Of a DNA stretch of 51,245 bases, positions 1-6,151 are shown in pieces (position 1 is the stretch's first letter; each line of letters starts with the position of its first letter). The notes under the pieces are model-generated. The model saw only the letters and a list, made by a program, of their open reading frames with translations. It did no database searches and was not told the DNA's origin. Source of the stretch: UBA8958 sp964571695 (GTDB lineage Bacteria > Desulfobacterota > Syntrophia > Syntrophales > UBA8958); assembly GCA_964571695.1 (NCBI GenBank), contig CAZNDG010000019.1:1-51245 (forward strand). Reading direction: 5' to 3'. Position numbers and translations under genes: made by a program.

Positions 1-2
1 TG

Positions 3-500
3 ATTAGAAACCTGTTGCCCACCGTATGGCGGAGAAGCGAAACGCCCCTGCGACGAGCAGAGGGAAGCCCATTTTTGGCCCTGCATCGGGAAATGAACCG
101 AATGTTCGACGATTTCTTCCGGGATTTCGATCGGCCGTCTCTTAGTAGACCGGAGGAATTGAGTCATTTTGCACCTCCCGTCGATATCCTTGAGAACGAA
201 AAAGGGGTCAAAATCAAGGTGGAGATCCCGGGAATTGACATGAAGGATGTCGGAGTGAGCGTTGCCGATGGTTCTTTGACCGTTTCCGGGGAAAAGAAAA
301 AAGAAACCGAAAGCAAGAACCAAGACTATTGGATTCAGGAAACAGATTACGGAAAGTTTTCCAGGGCCATATCACTGCCCAAAGGTCTGGACCACGACAA
401 GGTCGATGCCGTTTACAGGAATGGCATCATCACGGTTACCATTCCGTGGTCGGAAGAAGAGAAGCGCAAAGTTAAGAAAGTTGAAATCAAAGCAGCATAG
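3..500 (+). CDS. Hsp20 / alpha-crystallin small heat shock protein, probably 5'-partial
   Basis: ATP-independent holdase that binds unfolding proteins in the cytoplasm and passes them to ATP-dependent chaperones. The alpha-crystallin domain covers the C-terminal two thirds: the PPVDI start of the domain, a GVKIKVEIPGI strand, the GSLTVSGEKK segment and the closing NGIITVTIP strand are all visible. The N-terminal arm is rich in Arg and Phe (MNRMFDDFFRDF). The only start in the window is a TTG at 15, but the frame is open to base 3 and the preceding codons (IRNLL) look like the usual N-terminus of this family, so the true start probably lies before the window. It sits upstream of groES-groEL on the same strand, which fits a heat-shock neighbourhood. 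Family call is firm; the start is not. Confidence 0.9.
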   Translation: MRNLLPTVWRRSETPLRRAEGSPFLALHREMNRMFDDFFRDFDRPSLSRPEELSHFAPPVDILENEKGVKIKVEIPGIDMKDVGVSVADGSLTVSGEKKKETESKNQDYWIQETDYGKFSRAISLPKGLDHDKVDAVYRNGIITVTIPWSEEEKRKVKKVEIKAA

Positions 501-633
501 TTACAGGATCCATCCTGCCTCTGAGATTAACATGAAACAGTCTCCATGAAACAGTCCTTTGACTCTAAGTCTTTTCAGTAACCACCCCGTGTCTTCCTAG
601 ACATGGAGAAGCTTCGAAAGGAGGTGACGTGCT

Positions 634-837
634 GTGAAGAAAGTAATGGCTATCATTCTTTCTTTGTTTTCCCTGCTGACGTTCAGTCTTGCAGTTGTTG
701 GATGCAACAAGGCAGAGGAGCAGAAGTCGGGAGAACCAGCAAAGACAGAGGCTCCCGCTCCCGCTCCTGCAAGCGGAACAAGCACGGCAGCACCTGCGAC
801 TACGGCAGAACCGGCAGCTACCACCACAACCAAGTAA
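634..837 (+). CDS. small Ala/Pro/Thr-rich lipoprotein
   Basis: A 67-residue predicted lipoprotein. It has a Lys-containing N-terminus, a hydrophobic stretch (residues 5-22) and a lipobox ending AVVGC, followed by a short low-complexity tail of Ala, Pro, Thr and Glu with no recognisable domain. It starts at GTG 634, supported by a strong Shine-Dalgarno AAAGGAGGTGA at about 618-628. A rho-independent-type hairpin follows (869-892), so it is likely a single-gene unit between hsp20 and groES. The tail looks like a flexible envelope linker. Function unknown. Reverse-frame ORFs over the same DNA arise from the repetitive composition. Confidence 0.75.
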   Translation: MKKVMAIILSLFSLLTFSLAVVGCNKAEEQKSGEPAKTEAPAPAPASGTSTAAPATTAEPAATTTTK

Positions 838-868
838 CTTGCCGGGTCATCACTGCCAATTTCGAACC

Positions 869-892
869 GGGGGTCTCCTCAGGGAGGCCCCC
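869..892 (+). terminator. hairpin after the small lipoprotein gene
   Basis: A 10-bp stem (GGGGGTCTCC with GGAGGCCCCC, one G-T wobble) around a 4-nt loop, 31 bases after the lipoprotein stop. No T-run follows, so it is either a weak terminator or an mRNA-stabilising hairpin. Confidence 0.5.
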
Positions 893-934
893 TGCAGCGA
901 TGGATGTGATTGCAGTCAATTACATAGTGATTCT

Positions 935-950
935 ATCCATTTGAATGGAT
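935..950 (+). promoter_or_regulatory. small palindrome upstream of groES
   Basis: ATCCATT-TG-AATGGAT is a perfect 7-bp inverted repeat 65 bases before the groES start. No CIRCE element (TTAGCACTC-N9-GAGTGCTAA) and no clear sigma-32 promoter is visible between 840 and 1014, so this palindrome is the only obvious candidate operator for the chaperonin operon. Role inferred from position only. Confidence 0.3.
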
Positions 951-1014
951 GGGTAATAGCGCGAGGGTACCCTTCGCACGGTCTGTGGAAACTATTTTTT
1001 TAGGAGGTTTGAAA

Positions 1015-1305
1015 ATGAAGTTGAAACCACTGAATGATCGAATCGTTGTCACCCGTACCGAGAGCGAAGAGAAGACGGCGGGAGGAATCATCATTCCGGA
1101 CACCGCCAAGGAAAAACCCCAGGAGGGCAAGGTCATCGCCGTTGGACCCGGAAAGCTGGATAATGACGGGAACCGCACGCCTCCTGATGTGAAGGCGGGC
1201 GATCGCATTCTCTTCAGCCGGTATGCCGGCACGGAATTCAAACTGAACGGCGTGGAACACCTCGTTATGAGAGAAGACGACATCCTCGGCGTCATTGAGT
1301 CGTAA
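1015..1305 (+). CDS. groES: co-chaperonin GroES
   Basis: The 10-kDa lid of the GroEL chamber, 96 residues, the usual family length. The N-terminal MKLKPLNDRIVV strand and the mobile loop segment (ESEEKTAGGIIIPDTAKEK) are standard and bind GroEL. The central GDRILFSRYAGTE and the C-terminal REDDILGVIE are also typical. The ATG at 1015 is chosen because it has the ideal ribosome site TAGGAGG 8 bases upstream and gives the canonical N-terminus; a longer frame from 949 has no support. groEL follows after 21 bases, so the two form the usual bicistronic operon. Confidence 0.97.
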   Translation: MKLKPLNDRIVVTRTESEEKTAGGIIIPDTAKEKPQEGKVIAVGPGKLDNDGNRTPPDVKAGDRILFSRYAGTEFKLNGVEHLVMREDDILGVIES

Positions 1306-1326
1306 GAGAAAGGAGATTCGGCAAAT

Positions 1327-2952
1327 ATGGCGGCAAAAGACATCAAATACAATGTAGTCGCCCGCGAAAAAATCATGCGGGGGGTGGATATTCTGGCCAA
1401 TGCCGTAAAGGTCACACTGGGACCGAAAGGGCGGAACGTCCTGATCGAAAAATCTTGGGGTTCCCCCAATATCACAAAAGATGGCGTGACGGTGGCCAAG
1501 GAAATCGAACTGGAGGACAAGTTCGAGAACATGGGGGCACAGATGGTCAAGGAGGTAGCCTCCAAGACTTCGGACAAGGCCGGGGACGGAACAACGACGG
1601 CTACCGTACTCGCACAGAGCATCTATCGCGAGGGATCCAAACTTGTTGCGGCGGGAATGAATCCCATGTCTCTCAAGCGAGGCATCGATAAAAGCGTGGC
1701 CGTCGTCGTGGACGAGCTCAAGAAGATGACCAAGACGATCCGTGATAAGAAGGAAATTACCCAGGTCGGTACCGTATCGGCGAACAACGACAGCACGATC
1801 GGCGAGATCCTTTCCGAGGCGATGGACAAGGTCGGCAAGGATGGAGTCATCACGGTGGAGGAAGCCAAGTCGATGGAGACGACACTGGAGATCGTCGAAG
1901 GCATGCAGTTCGACCGCGGATACATCTCTCCCTACTTCGTCACGGATGCGGAGAAGATGGAAGTGACCTTGGAAGATCCTCTTATTCTATTGCATGAGAA
2001 AAAAATCAGCAGCATGAAAGACATGCTTCCCCTTTTGGAGCAGGTGGCCAAACAAGGTCGTCCCTTGTTGGTTATTGCGGAAGACATCGAGGGGGAGGCA
2101 CTGGCGACTCTCGTCGTCAATAAGGTCCGCGGCACCCTGAAGTGCGCCGCCGTCAAAGCCCCCGGTTTCGGCGACCGCCGCAAGGCCATGCTCGAAGATA
2201 TTGCGATTCTCACGGGCGGAAAGGCGATCTCCGAAGATATCGGCGTGAAGCTCGAAAATGTCTCCATTCGTGACCTCGGAACCGCGAAGAAGGTTACCAT
2301 CGACAAGGACAACACGACCATCGTCGAAGGCGCGGGAAAGAAGGCTGATATCCAGGGTCGGGTGAAACAAATCCGGACCCAGATCGAGGAGACCACTTCC
2401 GATTACGACCGGGAGAAGCTCCAGGAAAGGATGGCGAAACTGGTCGGAGGCGTCGCAGTGATCAAGGTCGGGGCGGCAACCGAACCCGAAATGAAGGAAA
2501 AGAAAGCGCGTGTCGAGGATGCTCTTCATGCAACGAGGGCGGCCGTCGAAGAAGGGATCGTTCCGGGAGGCGGCGTTGCCCTGCTCCGGGCGAGCAAGAA
2601 GCTCGACGGAGCGGATATGCCGGAAGACGAGCGTCACGGTCTCAATATCATCAGACGTGCTCTGGAAGAGCCGTTGCGGCAGATCGCAGCCAATGCTGGT
2701 TTCGAAGGCTCGGTTGTCGTGGAGAAAGTCCGAGAACTGAAGACCAATTCCGGATTCAACGCAGAAACGGGCGAATATGTGGACATGATTGAAGCGGGTA
2801 TCATCGATCCGACGAAGGTGGTTCGCTTCGCGATTCAGAATGCCTCTTCCGTAGCCTCATTGATGCTGACCACGGAAGCGATGGTGGCCGAGCTTCCGAA
2901 GAAGAAAGAACCGCTTCCGACACCGCCCCCGGGTATGGGGGATTACGATTAA
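1327..2952 (+). CDS. groEL: chaperonin GroEL (Hsp60)
   Basis: ATP-driven 60-kDa folding chaperone that forms the double-ring cage with GroES. 541 residues, full length. Visible motifs include KVTLGPKGRNVL near residue 28, the ATP-site GDGTTTATVLA near residue 86, the apical-domain GYISPYFVTD, and VEEGIVPGGGVALLR in the equatorial domain. The C-terminus ends KKKEPLPTPPPGMGDYD instead of the common Gly-Gly-Met repeats, so the flexible tail on the cavity floor is short and proline-rich. It starts at ATG 1327 with AAAGGAG about 10 bases upstream. A GC-rich hairpin follows the stop. Confidence 0.98.
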   Translation: MAAKDIKYNVVAREKIMRGVDILANAVKVTLGPKGRNVLIEKSWGSPNITKDGVTVAKEIELEDKFENMGAQMVKEVASKTSDKAGDGTTTATVLAQSIYREGSKLVAAGMNPMSLKRGIDKSVAVVVDELKKMTKTIRDKKEITQVGTVSANNDSTIGEILSEAMDKVGKDGVITVEEAKSMETTLEIVEGMQFDRGYISPYFVTDAEKMEVTLEDPLILLHEKKISSMKDMLPLLEQVAKQGRPLLVIAEDIEGEALATLVVNKVRGTLKCAAVKAPGFGDRRKAMLEDIAILTGGKAISEDIGVKLENVSIRDLGTAKKVTIDKDNTTIVEGAGKKADIQGRVKQIRTQIEETTSDYDREKLQERMAKLVGGVAVIKVGAATEPEMKEKKARVEDALHATRAAVEEGIVPGGGVALLRASKKLDGADMPEDERHGLNIIRRALEEPLRQIAANAGFEGSVVVEKVRELKTNSGFNAETGEYVDMIEAGIIDPTKVVRFAIQNASSVASLMLTTEAMVAELPKKKEPLPTPPPGMGDYD

Positions 2953-2962
2953 CCCCCTGCGG

Positions 2963-2999
2963 CCGCTCCCCGCATTCCGATCCGCTCGGGCGGGGGCGG
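2963..2999 (+). terminator. putative groESL terminator
   Basis: CCGCTCCCC(C)GC pairs with GCGGGGGCGG across a 16-base loop, starting 10 bases after the groEL stop and followed by a pyrimidine-rich TCCCTCCCTTTG tract. The stem carries one wobble and one bulge, so the call is moderate. Confidence 0.5.
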
Positions 3000-3019
3000 T
3001 CCCTCCCTTTGTTCGCGCA

Positions 3020-3871
3020 ATGAGAAGTTCATATCAAACCATACCGAAATCCACGGCCGTTCCATCTGCACTGGCAGCTAAGGAACTCCTGAAACTTTCC
3101 GGCAGCGCCCTGCTCAACCGCATCCTGGACGAGGAGAGTCCCAAGGTCTTTATCCGCTGCCTTCCGGAAGAGGACTTCTTCTGGATCGTCAAGAGGATCG
3201 GCGAGGCGGACTGCCTTCCCCTCCTGAGGCTCGCCTCGGAGGATCAGTGGGAATACCTTCTTGATCTGGAGACCTGGGAGAAGGACCGGCTTGATGCGGA
3301 CAGGGTGCTGTCGTGGCTTTCGCGGCTGAGCGACGCCGATCCGGCGCGATTCGCCGTCTGGCTATTCAGCCAAGGTGATGCCCTGTTTTCCTTGCTCATC
3401 AACGGGAAAGCGGAAGTCATCATCAGGGACGGCGAAGAGGAAGCCGATCTTTCAGCGGGATATTTCACGCTGGATGGTCGGTTCTATATCCGGCCAATCA
3501 GGGAAGAGGATCGCGAGGCCATCGAAGGGCTTCTGCGGACCCTGGCCAGTAAGGATCATCATGCCTACCAGGCTCTTCTTTACGGCCTCGCTGCCCTCAT
3601 TCCTACCGAGGTCGAGGAGGAACTCTACCGTTTTAGGAACGGCCGTCTCGCCGAACACGGATTTCTTCCCTACGAGGAGGCAGTTGCCGTATACGCTCCC
3701 CTTGACCCGGCGGTACTTCGCGCCGAGAAGCCGCCGCTCCTTCTTCCTGGACGGCTCTGCTCCATCGAGGAAGGCGCGCTTATCCCTGTCTCTCCGCTCA
3801 TGCATGTCGGAGAGGACAGAGCTGGTCGGGCAAAACTGGACAGTTGGATAAGTGGTGAAGCTGCTCTATAA
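3020..3871 (+). pseudogene. DUF6178-family protein, 5' fragment cut by an IS3 element
   Basis: The N-terminal 268 residues of a DUF6178-like protein (function unknown, common in Desulfobacterota). It is Leu/Glu/Arg-rich and alpha-helical with no signal peptide. Native coding ends at the GCT codon at 3821-3823; residues after that (up to the TAA at 3869) are read from the inserted element. The matching C-terminal part resumes in frame at 5089. Joining the two gives a predicted 582-residue protein, with the junction reading GEDRA-DLLFAEAL. No clear ribosome site precedes ATG 3020, and the gene follows the groEL terminator closely. The family name is from recognition of the overall pattern; the split itself is seen directly. 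Confidence 0.75.
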
Positions 3872-3893
3872 TGAGATGCAAGGAGGAGCAGCG

Positions 3894-4196
3894 ATGAGCA
3901 AGAGACCCAGAAGGAATCACGCCCCGGCTTTCAAGGCGAAAGTGGCCCTGGATGCACTCAAGGGAGAACAGACGATCGTGGAGCTGGCGCAGCGCTACCA
4001 GGTTCATCCGAACCAGATCACGGAGTGGAAGAAGCAGCTTTTGGAGCATGCGCCGGAGATTTTCAGCCAGGGCAGGAAGCCCGAACAGGCTCCAAGTGTG
4101 AAGGATCTTCACGCGAAGATCGGGCAGTTGTCGATGGAGAACGATTTTTTATCAGGAGCGCTCGTTCGCATCGGCGACACGAGCGCAAAGCGATGA
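3894..4196 (+). CDS. IS3 family transposase OrfA (helix-turn-helix)
   Basis: 100 residues. The N-terminal helix-turn-helix of the HTH_Tnp_1 type is visible: FKAKVALDALKGEQTIVELA, then YQVHPNQITEWKKQLL. The C-terminal part is the usual leucine-zipper-like helix (VKDLHAKIGQLSMENDFL). The protein binds the element's inverted repeats and regulates transposition. Start ATG 3894 has AGGAGGAG 6 bases upstream. Its stop overlaps the orfB start as ATGA (4193-4196), and a slippery heptamer lies at 4145-4151, so both coupling and frameshifting to orfB are possible. Confidence 0.9.
   Translation: MSKRPRRNHAPAFKAKVALDALKGEQTIVELAQRYQVHPNQITEWKKQLLEHAPEIFSQGRKPEQAPSVKDLHAKIGQLSMENDFLSGALVRIGDTSAKR
4145..4151 (+). 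other. candidate programmed -1 frameshift site T TTT TTA
   Basis: In the orfA frame the codons are GAT TTT TTA, which gives the classic slippery heptamer T-TTT-TTA. A -1 slip places the ribosome in the orfB frame, which is open from this point into the catalytic domain without a stop. IS3 elements commonly make an OrfAB fusion this way. Frame arithmetic was checked by hand: orfA starts at 3894, and orfB runs in the -1 frame relative to it. Confidence 0.65.
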
Positions 4197-5023
4197 TCAA
4201 CAAGAGGGATAGACTGCCGGTGACGCGTCAGTGCGATCTTTTGGATTTAAACCGATCCGGGATCTACTATAAACCGATTCCCCTGAGCATGCGGGAGATG
4301 GAACTGATGCGTAGGATCGACGAGATCCATCTGTCGTATCCATTTTATGGTAGCCGGAAGATTCGTAACGAGCTTTGGGCACAGGGTTACGACATCGGTC
4401 GCGACAAGGTTCGCCGCCTGATGCGCCGGATAGGCATCGAGGCGTTGTATGTGAAGCCGAGGCTCTCGCTGGCGCACCCTGAGCATACGAAATATCCCTA
4501 TCTTCTGCGAGGTGTTGAGATCAGCCGGGCCAACCACGTGTGGGCTGCTGATATCTGCTACATCCCCATGGCGAAGGGTTTCTGTTATCTGGTGGCGATC
4601 ATGGACTGGGCGAGTCGGATGGTTCTTTCTTGGCGTCTATCGAATACCCTGGACGGCTCCTTTTGCGTGGATGCCCTGGAAGAGGCGATCAGCCGGTATG
4701 GTTGCCCCGAGATCTTCAATACGGACCAGGGCAGCCAGTTTACTGCGGACGCGTTTACCGGCATTCTCCGTTCGAAAGGCATTTCCATCAGCATGGACGG
4801 CCGGGGCCGTTGGATGGACAATGTCTTTATCGAACGGCTCTGGAAAAGCGTCAAGTACGAGGACATCTATCTGAAGGGCTATGCTTCGATGGCGGCGGTG
4901 AAGGAGGGGCTTGCCTCCTATTTCACGTTCTACAACGAAAAACGGTGGCATCAGAACTTTGACAGGAAGACCCCGGCCATGGTTTACTCCGGCACACTAC
5001 CGCAGAAGCAGGCTGCGGCATGA
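4193..5023 (+). CDS. IS3 family transposase OrfB (DDE integrase core)
   Basis: 276 residues from ATG 4193. An N-terminal HTH_21-type region (residues about 35-85: LSYPFYGSRKIRNELW, VRRLMRRIGIEAL) precedes the retroviral-type integrase core. The catalytic triad is D120 (WAADICYI), D178 (NTDQGSQF) and E214 (NVFIERLWKS); D178 and E214 are separated by exactly 35 residues, as in D,D(35)E enzymes. It cuts and joins DNA at the element ends, alone or as an OrfAB fusion made by -1 frameshifting. The C-terminal YFTFYNEKRWHQNFDRKTPAMVY is typical of the family and intact. Confidence 0.93.
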   Translation: MINKRDRLPVTRQCDLLDLNRSGIYYKPIPLSMREMELMRRIDEIHLSYPFYGSRKIRNELWAQGYDIGRDKVRRLMRRIGIEALYVKPRLSLAHPEHTKYPYLLRGVEISRANHVWAADICYIPMAKGFCYLVAIMDWASRMVLSWRLSNTLDGSFCVDALEEAISRYGCPEIFNTDQGSQFTADAFTGILRSKGISISMDGRGRWMDNVFIERLWKSVKYEDIYLKGYASMAAVKEGLASYFTFYNEKRWHQNFDRKTPAMVYSGTLPQKQAAA

Positions 5024-6036
5024 CCTTAAACCATGAGCGCTTTACCACTTATAAATCTCTGCCTCCTGTCCGAAGAACCCAGACCACCGCTGACCTCCTG
5101 TTTGCCGAGGCACTTTCGCGTATCGGCGATCCCCTTCTCCAGGACCGCATCCGCCTGGAATTCGCCGGCCTGTGCAACCGAATCGTTGCCGCCGACACCC
5201 CTGCCGGGGAGATCGATTCCGAACGGCTGTCCGCATCCTGTCGGCGAGCGGCTTCCTATCTGAATGTCGCCCTGGAACGGCTCTGCGACAAGGACGGCGA
5301 GGCGGCGGCAACCCTGCTCAAGGAGAACCCCTTGCTGGCGATATTCCGGGTGGGGTACGGCCTGGCCCTGAAGCTTCGCTGGGAGGCGGATCGGTGGCTA
5401 AAGAAGAGCCTCTTTCTCCAGCAGGGGAAGACGAATGCCTTTTGGGGAACACCCTGGGAGGAGACCTTGGAGGGGCTTTGCGCCCCCCGTCCCCTTTATT
5501 TCGCAGGCAGGGAGGCGCAGAATCCGCACCGGGATTTCAGAATGGTCGCGGAACTGGAAGAAACCCGTTGCCGGGTCGAGCAAGTCAAGGCGATCGACCG
5601 CTTGTTGATGGACCTCGCCGTAAGGCACGGAGAAAGCTCGCGATTGCCAGCTTGGGCGGAGACGTTTCATCCGCTTATCTTCAACCGGTGGGTGCGCGCC
5701 ATCCTGGGAAGCGTGATGTCGGCGGAGCCCCTCGCGGGGGAAGAAGCGAGGCGCTTCTTCCGTCTGGTCCGCCGGAACGACAAGGGACCGCCCTACCGTA
5801 TGGCGGGATTCAAGGAGGCTTTTATCCGCGACCTCTCCCGGGCGTCCTTCGATGTTGACGAGAAAGCAACGCAAGCCCTTCGTGAAGCCCTCTCCGGAAT
5901 CTGGGATTCATTCCGCAGGGAATACGAAAATATCGAAGAAGGAAATCTGGAGAGGCGTTATCTTAGGTTTCTTCGTGTGACCCTATTAGATGGTCCCGAG
6001 CAGAAAGACCGGTTCAATGAAAGTCCAAAAATTTGA
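5020..6036 (+). pseudogene. DUF6178-family protein, 3' fragment
   Basis: The C-terminal part of the gene split by the IS3 element. Native coding starts at GCT 5089 (ADLLFAEALSRI); the first 23 codons of the open frame belong to the element's right end. 314 native residues remain and include long helical segments (GLALKLRWEADRWLKKS, RRYLRFLRVTLLD) with no known catalytic motif. The stop lies at 6034-6036. The fragment has an ATG at 5020 that overlaps the orfB stop, so it might be translated, but as a truncated product. It converges with addA, with about 115 bases between them and no obvious strong terminator. Confidence 0.75.
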
Positions 6037-6151
6037 CGAAGCTGCCACAAGCAAGCATGATGATGTTTTTGTTGGAGTAAACGACCTTCTAAGGTAACCT
6101 GATGGTCAGTCTCGTTTTCGAAAGCCATCGGCTTTTCCTATCCAAAGCTTA

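Larger units (their letters stand above)
3824..5088 (+). mobile_element. IS3-family insertion sequence interrupting the DUF6178 gene
   Basis: About 1.26 kb, carrying overlapping orfA and orfB typical of IS3. The ends are imperfect inverted repeats: the left end carries GGACAG near 3838-3843 and ATAAGTGGTGAAGC near 3848-3861; the right end carries CTGTCC near 5066-5071 and GCTTTACCACTTAT at 5039-5052. The tetramer GCTG occurs at 3821-3824 and again at 5089-5092 and is a candidate 3- or 4-bp target duplication. Removing one copy plus the element restores the host frame. The exact terminal bases are uncertain by a few positions because the outer repeats are degenerate. Both transposase frames are open, so the copy may be recent and active. 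Confidence 0.85.

Noticed and set aside
597..833. 78-residue reverse ORF across the small lipoprotein gene
   Set aside because: It is the complement of the Ala/Pro/Thr-rich coding repeat and has no ribosome site.
5020..5088. N-terminal 23 codons of the DUF6178 3' fragment
   Set aside because: They belong to the right end of the IS3 element, not to the host protein.
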